From Defluviitaleaceae bacterium (GTDB lineage: Bacteria > Bacillota > Clostridia > Lachnospirales > UBA5962), in the NCBI GenBank assembly GCA_009787355.1, contig WRGD01000152.1, positions 1 through 64,000 of the forward strand: a DNA stretch of 64,000 nucleotides, given 5' to 3'. Shown one piece after another: positions 52,133 through 61,369 of this stretch. A model generated the notes under the pieces. It did not search any database and was not told the origin of the DNA. It saw only the letters and a program-made list of their open reading frames with translations. The first letter of the stretch is position 1. Every line of letters starts with the position of its first letter. The position numbers and the translations under genes are program-made.

Positions 52133-54613
52133 TTACTCAAAAGTTACAAAGCCCCAAAGTCCGTTGTCCTTTTGTACCGCTACTCTGTTTTCTAACGAGT
52201 TTAATATTCTTCTAAATGGCATTTCGGCTGGTATTATTATATTTCCTTGTATATCTACCAAACCCCAGTAACCGCCTCTTATTTCGCTTACGTTGTTACC
52301 TGTTTGCACCCACTCAGTTCCACCACGGTTTACAATACCAAGCCCTTCAGCCGAAAACCAAGAATTTATACTGTCATACTCTACTTTTAATATTACGTTT
52401 CCGTGTCTATCAACCATGCCCCATTTTGCTATATGTGGTTCCCAAATATTTGACGGTCTATCACCAACAGCTACTACAAAAGTATCTCTACTCCAGTCGT
52501 CTGTATTAGTTTGATTTCCACGCTCAACTACGAATACAGCAGCTATAGCGTCATATTCAAACGGAAGTATTACCTCATATCTACTTATAATGCCGTACTT
52601 TTGACCGATAGCTTCATATCCTCCCCAATCCGAAGTGTGCCATTCACCATACATAGTTGCTATAAAAATATCTTCATAAGTCTTCCATATATTATTAAAA
52701 GTCGGTTCTACTAATACTTCACCTGTTTTTGGATTTATTAATCCTGCACGTGTATTTTCTGCTGTTCCTGTTATAACAACTGCATATTCGTCTGAAACCC
52801 TTGTTATACTTTGGTAAATAACGGGTACTATATATTCTCCTGTGCTAATGTCTAAAATACCAAAAAGCATAGTTCGGTCGTAAGTACTGATTCCCCAGTC
52901 TCCAATACCTACAATAGCAATGTTTTCATCTATGACTTGAATAACATTATAAATAAAAGGTATTTTTTCTGTACCGTCTACATAAATAATTCCACTGAAA
53001 TTATCTTTGTCTATAGCTACTAAGAATATATTACCGCTTGTAGTTTTAAAGCTATTATGCGTAGATATATTTCTGAATTTGGGTTCTATAACAATATTGC
53101 CTTGTATATCCATAATACCAAACATATCATTGCCATCCGCTATTAAAATATAGTTTTCACCTATACCCATTGGGTGTTGAATTCTATATACAAACTCTGT
53201 AATAGGATTTCCGCTTGTGTCTAAAAAGCTCCAAATAGGTTCTCTCCAATCACCACTATCTAGTCTTGCAGGTATTAAACCATTTGTCCATGAACCAAAA
53301 GCGTTAAAATAAGGTGTTATTAACTCGCCAGTTTTGAAATTTATTAAAGAGTGTCTATTGCCATCCCAAAAATCCCCTATCCAGACCTGTGCTATGTTAT
53401 GTTCTAAGCTAAAGTTTTGTATACCATGGTATATACCACTTGGAATAATAATTTCGTTAGTTCTAAAATTTTTAAGGCTAATTGTTTCGTCTTCATGAAC
53501 TAATGTTACAAAGTCAGTATTTTGTACAAAAGATATTCTTCTATATTCAAAAGGTATATGAACGTAGCCCGTTATATCTATAGCACCTACATAGCCTTCT
53601 ATATTTCGTACAATAATAAGTTCGTTATTGTTGGACTTATAAAAGGTATCGTCCTCCAAAGAATGTAAATTTGAGTATATACTTAAAAACTGTGGTTCTA
53701 ATATATAATTACCATATATATCTATCAAGCCCCAAAGTGTATCGTCTGTATTTGTTGCAAAGTTCCAGCCCCCTGTTCTTACAAAAGCAACACCGTTCAA
53801 AAAATTTGTTACAGCTGTATATTTTGGTTGTATTATCAACTGCCAATTTGTACCTTGTTGCTGCAAAGGTCTTATGATTTGTTGTGTTACATTATTTACT
53901 TGCATTGTATTAAAACCGCCACCGTCATGACTAACTATAGTGAAATTTGTTGTTGCTATAGTTACATTTTGAAAAACTTTTTCATCATATTCATTAATTG
54001 TGTAGTTGAAATTTTCAAGCAAGGGAATTAAGTCGTTTACGTTAGATATACCGAACCATAACGAACGGCTGTCGTTTACGAACTTTGGGAAATTAACATA
54101 AGCCCAAGTATTAGGTGTTGGTAAAAAGCGTAACTCTGGAAGAGGGTTGCCCGCAATATTGTCTTCTTGTAACAAAATAAGCTCACCTTCTATATCATAA
54201 CCTAGATTAGAAAAAGAGGCAACACCCCAGCCTAGTCGGTAATAGTTATTAGAAAGCATAACTAAGCTAGTTTCAAAATTTTCAAGTGTGTGAATATGAC
54301 GGAAAATGTCCCCGCTACGAATTGCTTGCGGCTCATCTTGCCCTGTTGTGTTTGTTACATACATAAAGTCTACAGTTACAATCCTAGTTTCATCATATTC
54401 TACGTAAAAGTCTGTTACTATACCGTCCCAAAAAGGATAAGTGTATACTGTTTCTTCATAATTATTTGATATTTCGTAAGTTGTCCAGTTTTCATTTCCT
54501 CCTGTTTGTGTTGCTGGGCTTGCAGTTTCTTGAATGTTAATTATATAAATTGCAACTACAGTAATTAAAAAAACTAAAATACAACCTAGTAATAAAATTT
54601 TTCTATGCTTCAT
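52133..54613 (-). CDS. Membrane-anchored WG-repeat protein
   Basis: An 826-residue protein with an N-terminal membrane anchor (ILLLGCILVFLITVVAIYII, residues 6-25) and then a long extracellular chain of WG-type repeats. Examples are DDTLWGLIDIYGNYILEPQF, MFGIMDIQGNIVIEPKF, YGIISRYEVILPFEYDAI, KWGMVDRHGNVILKVEYD and YWGLVDIQGNIIIPAEMPF, spaced about 45-80 residues apart. WG repeats form beta-rich surface proteins of unknown binding role. It is more AT-rich than the hydrolase genes on either side. A truncated copy of its 5' end lies directly upstream. Confidence 0.85.
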   Translation of the reverse strand: MKHRKILLLGCILVFLITVVAIYIINIQETASPATQTGGNENWTTYEISNNYEETVYTYPFWDGIVTDFYVEYDETRIVTVDFMYVTNTTGQDEPQAIRSGDIFRHIHTLENFETSLVMLSNNYYRLGWGVASFSNLGYDIEGELILLQEDNIAGNPLPELRFLPTPNTWAYVNFPKFVNDSRSLWFGISNVNDLIPLLENFNYTINEYDEKVFQNVTIATTNFTIVSHDGGGFNTMQVNNVTQQIIRPLQQQGTNWQLIIQPKYTAVTNFLNGVAFVRTGGWNFATNTDDTLWGLIDIYGNYILEPQFLSIYSNLHSLEDDTFYKSNNNELIIVRNIEGYVGAIDITGYVHIPFEYRRISFVQNTDFVTLVHEDETISLKNFRTNEIIIPSGIYHGIQNFSLEHNIAQVWIGDFWDGNRHSLINFKTGELITPYFNAFGSWTNGLIPARLDSGDWREPIWSFLDTSGNPITEFVYRIQHPMGIGENYILIADGNDMFGIMDIQGNIVIEPKFRNISTHNSFKTTSGNIFLVAIDKDNFSGIIYVDGTEKIPFIYNVIQVIDENIAIVGIGDWGISTYDRTMLFGILDISTGEYIVPVIYQSITRVSDEYAVVITGTAENTRAGLINPKTGEVLVEPTFNNIWKTYEDIFIATMYGEWHTSDWGGYEAIGQKYGIISRYEVILPFEYDAIAAVFVVERGNQTNTDDWSRDTFVVAVGDRPSNIWEPHIAKWGMVDRHGNVILKVEYDSINSWFSAEGLGIVNRGGTEWVQTGNNVSEIRGGYWGLVDIQGNIIIPAEMPFRRILNSLENRVAVQKDNGLWGFVTFE

Positions 54614-54776
54614 TATTCACCTTTGAACAGGAAGTTCTGTTATTTGTGTTCCTTCTTCGCCCGCTGTCAAAATAGTTAGCAGGCAAGTTGACGTTAGTGG
54701 AACGTGCCGTAATTATATAAATTACAACTACGGCAATTAAAGCACAACCCATTAATAAAATTTTTCTGTTTTTCAT
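54603..54776 (-). pseudogene. Truncated duplicate of the WG-protein 5' end
   Basis: ATG 54776 opens MKNRKILLMGCALIAVVVIY, closely matching the first 25 codons of the WG gene (MKHRKILLLGCILVFL), also at base level. After about 30 codons the similarity ends and the frame runs out 57 codons from the start, overlapping the WG gene start. No repeat domain remains. It could still make a small membrane peptide, but a broken tandem copy is more likely. Confidence 0.55.
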
Positions 54777-54898
54777 TTTTATCTATGTTTTCACCGCACT
54801 TTTTCAAAATAATATGAATTTATAACTATTATTTTTTATTTTGAATGCCTCTAAGCTGTCTGACAATTAGTTGAACTCCCATACCATTACAGCTTCTT

Positions 54899-55771
54899 TT
54901 AATTCTCTATCAATAATTTAATTTTATTTTTTAATGCTAATTTTTCACTAGTAGGAAGTTCGTCATATTCTTTTAAAAATTCTATAATAAACTTCCTTAA
55001 AGCATTGTTAAACCAAGGCTCGTTAGATTTTAAACTATTTGCATTTAAGAGTATGTCTACCCAACGCTTAGATAAAACGTCTTGCCAGTCAGAAAGCAAT
55101 TCATATTTTATTAAACTATTTTTGTCTTCTTTAAATTCTAAAACTCCATTTTTGTTTGACCTATATAGCAAATTCCATTTTTTTATTTCATTGAACGATA
55201 CTTGTGGACGTGGACTTCTATCTGGAAATTGCATTTTTGAGTTAATGGCATTTATATATTGTCCAGTTGTAATATCAATATTGTTATCTTTAGAAAATTT
55301 AACAAAAACAACCCATTCATTAGGTGTTATCTGCTGTATACTAGAACCAGGTATAGCATCCGTTTTAGTAGTTTTTAACTCAATGGTTTCATAATATTTA
55401 ATACCATTTAGAATTATCTCCAAACATAAATCGGGTTTTGTGTAAACACCATCTTTTTCATTATATATTAAATTTTTTATATTCGGTGTTATTTCTTCAG
55501 GTAATAAAACATTAGCGATTTCAAATTTATTTATATCGTCTATATTTGTATTTTCAGAATTATCAAAAACAACTCTCACAATATCTGTATTTACAGGCAA
55601 CTTATTAAAACTATGTTCTATAAGTTTTTTTAAATATTCTTTTAAAGGTCTGTCTGTGTTCGCCTCATCTTGCCAAAGAGAAATTTTCAAAATTTCATTT
55701 TTCTTTGTTTGTAAATATTTTTCTAACTCATATAAATACACAGCTGTAAAAGCCTTAATTATTTTTTTCAA
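54899..55771 (-). CDS. Putative type II restriction endonuclease
   Basis: A 290-residue protein encoded 36 bases after a DNA cytosine methyltransferase. KPDLCLEIILNGIKYYETIE followed by LKTTK near residues 112-137 matches the PD-(D/E)xK nuclease core (Asp, then ELK). IPGSSIQQITPNEWVVFVKF and FPDRSPRPQVSF follow, blocks I associate with a group of type II enzymes, but I cannot state the recognition site. The gene is AT-rich like the methyltransferase. Partner methyltransferase and nuclease core make the restriction call reasonable. Confidence 0.75.
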   Translation of the reverse strand: MKKIIKAFTAVYLYELEKYLQTKKNEILKISLWQDEANTDRPLKEYLKKLIEHSFNKLPVNTDIVRVVFDNSENTNIDDINKFEIANVLLPEEITPNIKNLIYNEKDGVYTKPDLCLEIILNGIKYYETIELKTTKTDAIPGSSIQQITPNEWVVFVKFSKDNNIDITTGQYINAINSKMQFPDRSPRPQVSFNEIKKWNLLYRSNKNGVLEFKEDKNSLIKYELLSDWQDVLSKRWVDILLNANSLKSNEPWFNNALRKFIIEFLKEYDELPTSEKLALKNKIKLLIEN

Positions 55772-55807
55772 GTATATATCTCCTTAGTTCAAGCACTTAA
55801 ATAAATT

Positions 55808-56884
55808 CTAATTGTTTAGAGAATTATATAAGGCTCTTGCTATATGCCAAGCCATAACAGGTGGTACGGCATTTCCAATTTGTTTGTAAGCCTCACTAGC
55901 AGAACAATCCCATTCAAAATCATCAGGAAAACTTTGAAGTCTTGCACATTCTCTTACACTTAGTCTCCTCCAATTTAATACATTATCAGGTTCTTTATCA
56001 CACAAGCTACGATAATGACCTTCTATATTGCCATGATGCTCAGCTCTTATTGTGGGTGAAGGACTGTTAGCTTTAATTTTCATATTTCCTTGCATTTTTT
56101 TACCAGGATAAAACTTAGCACGTGAAAAATCTTTCTGTGTATGATTTTTGACATCAAGCGAACCTAATTTAAACCATAAGTCGTCAATTGCCGATTTTGA
56201 AGTTATGTGATTATAAGTTTTATCTGCTCCATGTGTTGGACTTGGATATTTAATTGTCTTATTAATATCTTGTCTTATACCTATTATTATAACTCTAACA
56301 CGATTTTGAGGAACTCCGTAATCAGCAGCATTAAGAACTTTATATTTAACTTTATAACCTATATTTTTAAAATCTTCTACAATAATTTCAAGTGGTGATA
56401 ATTCTAGTGGCAAGTTAGATTTTCTTATACCGTCAACATTTTCTGCGACAAAAGCAATTGGTCTTACATATTCTATTATTTTTTTCATTTCTAAATATAA
56501 TTTACCACGTTCCGAAGAAAGTCCTTTTCTCTTTCCAGCTAAACTAAAATCTTGACAAGGAAAACCGCCTATTATAATGTCTGCTGTTTTAGGTAGTAAA
56601 GAATAGTCTAAGTCTCGTATATCAATACAATAAGAATTGTGTTTAAAATTATGAGTATAAGTATCACAAGCTTTTTGCTTTATATCACTTGCAAAAACAA
56701 TATCATAGGGATTTTTTTCATAACTATTATTTAGAAAATCAAAACCACCTCTAAACCCTAAATCCATTCCACCACAACCACTAAATAAAGATATAACAGA
56801 AAGTTTTTTAATAGATTTTAGTTCTTTAGTAGATATATATATCTCTTGCTTTTGTTCTTCAAGAAATGAAATTTGTCTTGCCAT
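55808..56884 (-). CDS. DNA (cytosine-5) methyltransferase
   Basis: A 358-residue m5C methyltransferase. Motif I is SLFSGCGGMDLGF near 32-44, motif IV GGFPCQDFSLAG with catalytic Cys110, motif VI AFVAENVDG near 145, motif VIII QNRVRVIIIG near 195 and motif X QIGNAVPPVMAWHIA near 335. The target-recognition region between VIII and IX is short. It should protect the host from the neighbouring endonuclease. Specificity is not readable. It starts 12 bases from the stop of the large M28 fusion gene, but its AT-rich composition differs sharply from that gene. Confidence 0.92.
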   Translation of the reverse strand: MARQISFLEEQKQEIYISTKELKSIKKLSVISLFSGCGGMDLGFRGGFDFLNNSYEKNPYDIVFASDIKQKACDTYTHNFKHNSYCIDIRDLDYSLLPKTADIIIGGFPCQDFSLAGKRKGLSSERGKLYLEMKKIIEYVRPIAFVAENVDGIRKSNLPLELSPLEIIVEDFKNIGYKVKYKVLNAADYGVPQNRVRVIIIGIRQDINKTIKYPSPTHGADKTYNHITSKSAIDDLWFKLGSLDVKNHTQKDFSRAKFYPGKKMQGNMKIKANSPSPTIRAEHHGNIEGHYRSLCDKEPDNVLNWRRLSVRECARLQSFPDDFEWDCSASEAYKQIGNAVPPVMAWHIARALYNSLNN

Positions 56885-56896
56885 AATACTTACTCC

Positions 56897-59800
56897 TTAA
56901 TTCAAAAACATACTTTTCAGCATAACTGAGCCACTTTCGGTTTGGTCAAAGCTAAGTGTTATTTGTGCGACGTTAGTTAAGTCCACATTTCTAAAAATAG
57001 ATAGTGGTATGCGTAGTTCGCCAAGGGGCATATAGCCGCTCCACGGGTGTATGTCTTCTGCTTGCAAAACACTTCTGTCTGTAACAAAGTCGGGTAGTTC
57101 ATATTTTGTACCCGGGTGGTACGTAATAGTACTTGTTCCAGCAGGTATTAAAACGGTGTAGCTGTTGCCGTCTGTATCGGTCAAGATGATGCTAAAAGAC
57201 TGGTCTAAGTTTTCTTGGTTAAGCTCGCTTGAACTGTCTACAGACAAATAGATTGATAAAGCTGTGTTTTCAGAAAAATCAGTAACAGCTGGCACGAAAC
57301 TTACTTCCCCGTTACCTTCCCAAGCAATGTTAATAAAATATAAACTTCTCGGGCGTAATGCGTTCGGGTGTATAAAAAAGTCTGGGTTGCCGTAATTTTG
57401 CGGTAGTTGAACGTGCTTTGTTGCCGACACGTTGCCTGTAGATTGTACTGTATTTAATTCAAATGGATAGCTTAAAATAGTCGTAAGCCCTGCAAAATAA
57501 GTTGACGCAGTCATATTAAGTGAACCTATACTTCTTGGCTGTGCAACGCTCGGGTCAAAAATGCCCCACGGCTCACTTGCACCGCTAACGACATTTAAGA
57601 AAGAAACGACATATTTAGTTACAAAAGTTTCTTGCTGCTCTCTCGTTATCCAACGGTCTTCGTTTTGCTGGATAACTGTGAAAAATATGTCGTACCTGTC
57701 GTCGTCGTCAAAACTACGGTTCGTACTGTTGTGGTTACCGCCTCTCAAATACACTAAAGAAACGATAGACGAATGCGTCCCGTCATTTAAGATGTCGTCA
57801 AAAACGGTTTGCCCTAGGTGATTGTTTACGTCTGCGTCAAACTCTGAAAGTAAAATGCCAATGGGAACGTCTGCAAACGTAGTTATTTGTTCGTTTATAT
57901 ATGGGTTTAAAAGCATTATAGATGCTATTTGAAAACTATCTTGTTCTAATTGACGATAAGCGATTTCCGCAACATGCCCACCACCTCTTGAATGCCCAAT
58001 TAAGTGAATTTCGTCAAAATTAATGCGGTTTGCTAAATTAACGCCGTGTGCGGTAGCTTCTCCGTTATTACCTAACACTAATTGTCTCAAATGTTCTTCA
58101 AAAAGCTGGGTAGTTAACTGAATTTCACCTTCATAGTCAATATCAGTTGTTTCGCCTGTCGTGTTATCTACTTCTTGGTGATAAGCCGCTTGCAAACTTA
58201 TACTAAGTGCGACAAAACCTTCGGCAGCTAACTGTTTAACTAAATAATCAAACCCGCTATAAAAGTCTTCCTCAAGCCCAACGTCAGAACGCCCGTGAAA
58301 AAACATTACTAATGGTGAAGGCTCTTCTACAGTAGGAAGTGCGATAATACCATTAAGTGGTGCATTAAGCACACCAAAAGCTTCTGTTTCAAGCGGCAGG
58401 TACCCTAGTGAAAAGGAATGAACCGAAATATTAGAAGAATCTTCTAAAACAACAACCATGTCTTCTAATGGTAAAGTGGAAACGCCCACGTTTTGAGTAG
58501 CTACAGGCGTAGCAAGTGCCGTTTCTATACCATTGGTGTCCAGTGCTAACTGTACACCAAGTACATTTTCAAAAAAGTCTAAAGAAACATACGTTCTATT
58601 GTCTATAATAATAGGCGGTGCCACTAGGGTTACAATTTGAGTTGTGCCGTTTCTTGTGATAGTTACTTCGTTATTCATTATTTGCAAGGTTATTTCTCTA
58701 CCTTGTATGTGTAAAGTTATTTCTCTAGTGGCACCGTCCCAAGTGATGTTATAACTAAGAACTAAATACTCTTTTAAAGCTCTCAGTGGAACAAGTTGCG
58801 TACCGTTATAATTTCTTACCCAGTTTCCAGAAACGTCATGCACGTTCGTATTAAGTATTTCGTTTAAGAAAATGCTATAAGCTCTTAAATTCCTTTCAAC
58901 ACGCCCCGGGAAATTTTCTTGAAAAAACGGTAAATTGTCGTTTTCGGAATGTAAAATAAGGTTTGTAGGGGCTAACCAACTAGCCAAAATGTCTGCAAGG
59001 GCGTAAGAACCTTCACCGTCCCTATCTCTTACTTGTTGTAGTAATTGTTCAAGTCGCTCTGTTTCGTTTGTATCGTGTGCGGCTTGTGCCTCACCAAGCC
59101 AGTCAGAAACTTCTAACTCGTCCCAAGCGTCTAAAACGGCAAAGGCTGCGTCTTGCGAACCCGGTCTTAACGGTTCTTCGTCTGCAAAGAGAACTACAAC
59201 AGGAAAATTATTGTTGTTAAAATAGGTATTATCGGAAGTGTAATAAATACCATAAGGGGAAAATACGAAGTCTAAAGGAAGGCTTTGTGCAAGCTGCATT
59301 ATTCTATTTGTTTTATTATTTTGCACAGGGGCATTTGTTTCAGTGTCGTGAATGCCTGTTCCGAAAAATAACGTGTCCACTTCAAACAAAACGTCCACAT
59401 TTACGTAAAGTAACAAGTTGTCTCTTCCCGCTTGGGTAAGGTTTTCTACAAAATAACGTGAGCCAAAAAAGCCTTGCTCTTCAGCACCGAAAAAGACAAG
59501 CTGAATTGTAAAGTGCGTGTCTGTACCGAACAGGCGCTGCGCCATTTCAAGTACCAAAGCTGTACCCGAAGCGTTGTCAACAGTACCTGCGGTATAGACG
59601 CTGTCGTAGTGGGCACCTACGACAATAGTACGTTCAGTTCTACCATGTATCGTAACGATAATGTTTTGGCTAGTTGGTAATTTTTCAAGCCCATGCCCTT
59701 CTACCGTTTGTGTAACGTCTTCTAAGTCTTGCCCAAAAACTTCAAACGGTTGAACAGTAATGTCGGAAGCGGAATAACCAATTCTTTGCAATTCTGAAAC

Positions 59801-60040
59801 TATCCAGTCCGCTGTATCTCTTTCTCTTTGCGTAAAGCCGATTCTTTGGGTAAAGTTATTTTGCATATGAACGACGTGTCTGTACGCTATTTCACCAAAT
59901 TCACCAAACATTTCCCCAGCTTGTAAGGTGTTTTGGTTAATCGCTTTTGTCGTTTCTGTAGCAAAAATATTTGTGCTAACCAACGGTATAAAAAAGAATA
60001 CACTTGCTAATAATAACGGTATAAGATTTTTGTTTTTCAT
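56897..60040 (-). CDS. Exported M28 peptidase fused to an alpha/beta hydrolase
   Basis: A 1047-residue secreted protein of four parts. Signal peptide 1-28. M28 peptidase about 40-400: GAHYD (His143), TVDNASG (Asp155), FFGAEEQG (Glu187/188), HSENDNL (His364). PF07833-like domain about 412-500 (LVPLRALKEYL, APPIIIDNRTYVSLDFFENV). Alpha/beta hydrolase about 530-830: LVMFFHGRSDVG near 577, and nucleophile elbow IGHSRGGGHVAEIAY with Ser684. A beta-rich C-terminal part about 850-1047 may be a binding domain. The M28 half is a paralogue of 47906-49423. It could process peptides and esters together. GC-rich relative to the core genes. Confidence 0.85.
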   Translation of the reverse strand: MKNKNLIPLLLASVFFFIPLVSTNIFATETTKAINQNTLQAGEMFGEFGEIAYRHVVHMQNNFTQRIGFTQRERDTADWIVSELQRIGYSASDITVQPFEVFGQDLEDVTQTVEGHGLEKLPTSQNIIVTIHGRTERTIVVGAHYDSVYTAGTVDNASGTALVLEMAQRLFGTDTHFTIQLVFFGAEEQGFFGSRYFVENLTQAGRDNLLLYVNVDVLFEVDTLFFGTGIHDTETNAPVQNNKTNRIMQLAQSLPLDFVFSPYGIYYTSDNTYFNNNNFPVVVLFADEEPLRPGSQDAAFAVLDAWDELEVSDWLGEAQAAHDTNETERLEQLLQQVRDRDGEGSYALADILASWLAPTNLILHSENDNLPFFQENFPGRVERNLRAYSIFLNEILNTNVHDVSGNWVRNYNGTQLVPLRALKEYLVLSYNITWDGATREITLHIQGREITLQIMNNEVTITRNGTTQIVTLVAPPIIIDNRTYVSLDFFENVLGVQLALDTNGIETALATPVATQNVGVSTLPLEDMVVVLEDSSNISVHSFSLGYLPLETEAFGVLNAPLNGIIALPTVEEPSPLVMFFHGRSDVGLEEDFYSGFDYLVKQLAAEGFVALSISLQAAYHQEVDNTTGETTDIDYEGEIQLTTQLFEEHLRQLVLGNNGEATAHGVNLANRINFDEIHLIGHSRGGGHVAEIAYRQLEQDSFQIASIMLLNPYINEQITTFADVPIGILLSEFDADVNNHLGQTVFDDILNDGTHSSIVSLVYLRGGNHNSTNRSFDDDDRYDIFFTVIQQNEDRWITREQQETFVTKYVVSFLNVVSGASEPWGIFDPSVAQPRSIGSLNMTASTYFAGLTTILSYPFELNTVQSTGNVSATKHVQLPQNYGNPDFFIHPNALRPRSLYFINIAWEGNGEVSFVPAVTDFSENTALSIYLSVDSSSELNQENLDQSFSIILTDTDGNSYTVLIPAGTSTITYHPGTKYELPDFVTDRSVLQAEDIHPWSGYMPLGELRIPLSIFRNVDLTNVAQITLSFDQTESGSVMLKSMFLN

Positions 60041-60102
60041 TTTCGTGTTTCCTCCTTAATTTAAAACCAATATTGGTAATATAATTTTAACGCCCCTGCC
60101 TT

Positions 60103-61257
60103 TTAAACAAGTCGGGGGTTTGTTTCTTTCGTTTTAATCGTTACGTAATGCGTGTTGCTTAAACGTTCGTAAAAGACGTAGTTCTTTTTAATGCGACTGA
60201 CTACTAGGAAGTGAGTGGCAAGCAAAAGGTGAAACATTAAGTATAAGAGGGCGTATATGCCGTTTTCGTAAGTTGTTTCTATGAAAAAGCGTAAAAGTTG
60301 GCTAATTAACATTAAGAAAACGAACAAGAATGCCCGCAACGTAACGTTGTTAGCACGCCTTTTTGTAGACTTAACCTCAAGTTTAATGTTCACTAACTTT
60401 TCACCAATAGTTGAAGAAAAATAAATTTGAAAAATAGTGTAGTACACGAACAAAAGTGCCACGAATATAAACACGTGAAGTAAATTTGTATTTTCGTGCT
60501 GTGGATTTGCTCCGAGAAGGTGTTCCACTACGCCCGTTAAAACACCTACGATTGTGTAGTCTATTAAAAAGGCGACTGCTCTTCTTGTGTAGCTAACTTT
60601 TAGGCTTTTTTGAAACTGCCTTTCTTCTAATTTACGCCTTGACGGTAAATATTTAGAAAAGCGTTTGTAAACCAAAAAGCCGATAACACCACCAAACGTA
60701 TTTAAAAGTAAGTCGTCTATGTCAAATACTCTGTACGGTCTTTGGTAAAAGCCGTAAAGTCCTGAAAGTTGTGTAAGTTCAAAGAAAAGTGATAACGAAA
60801 ATGAAAACACAACGATTGTTCTTAACTTTAGTTTTTTACCTAGAAACCCCCGCAAGTAGTAAGAAAAGTACATACCGAAAGGGATAGTAAGCACGACGTT
60901 AAAAAACGGCTGAATAAATACGTTGCTTCGTAGTGCTGGGAAAAAGGTGCTTGGGTTAAAAGGGTCAAAACCCGAACGACTGAAAAAATTTATTACAAAG
61001 CTAAACGGTACTAAGTTAACCATGTCCGCATAACTAACGTTTTGCTGTGCAAGCACTTCACGACTTGGAAGTGGTAAAATAACAAGATAATACGCACAAA
61101 GCATATAAAACACGAAAGAGAACAGCAAAAATGCTTTGTAAAACGAAACGGCACCATATTTTTTATATTGGAAAACGGCATATGGTATGGTTAAAAATTG
61201 TGCCAATAAAATAACTGTAATGATAGCCGTTTGAATAGGAAAATAATACGTGTTCAT
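60103..61257 (-). CDS. VanZ-RDD fusion membrane protein
   Basis: A 384-residue integral membrane protein. The N-terminal VanZ-like domain (about 1-205) has NLVPFSFVINFF near 82, NVVLTIPFGMYFSYYL near 122, FELTQLSGLYG near 159 and FDIDDLLLNTFGGVIGFLVY near 178. The C-terminal RDD domain (about 223-375) starts YTRRAVAFLIDYTIVGVL and continues with IGEKLVNIKLE. Such fusions are common in Firmicutes; VanZ members are linked to glycopeptide resistance or polysaccharide-related processes, but function here is open. Composition matches the surrounding exoenzyme genes. Confidence 0.85.
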   Translation of the reverse strand: MNTYYFPIQTAIITVILLAQFLTIPYAVFQYKKYGAVSFYKAFLLFSFVFYMLCAYYLVILPLPSREVLAQQNVSYADMVNLVPFSFVINFFSRSGFDPFNPSTFFPALRSNVFIQPFFNVVLTIPFGMYFSYYLRGFLGKKLKLRTIVVFSFSLSLFFELTQLSGLYGFYQRPYRVFDIDDLLLNTFGGVIGFLVYKRFSKYLPSRRKLEERQFQKSLKVSYTRRAVAFLIDYTIVGVLTGVVEHLLGANPQHENTNLLHVFIFVALLFVYYTIFQIYFSSTIGEKLVNIKLEVKSTKRRANNVTLRAFLFVFLMLISQLLRFFIETTYENGIYALLYLMFHLLLATHFLVVSRIKKNYVFYERLSNTHYVTIKTKETNPRLV

Positions 61258-61369
61258 TTTGACCCCTTTCTTTTAAAATGTGCTGGCGTTTTTTTTACTT
61301 TAAAGGGGCATACTACATGTATACACCCCTTTAGTGTGTTCTAGACTACAACTTCAGAACTACCGACAA

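Noticed and set aside
60068-60115. Terminator between the M28 fusion and VanZ genes
   Set aside because: The C-rich and G-rich stretches pair only over four bases with a bulge and no T run follows.
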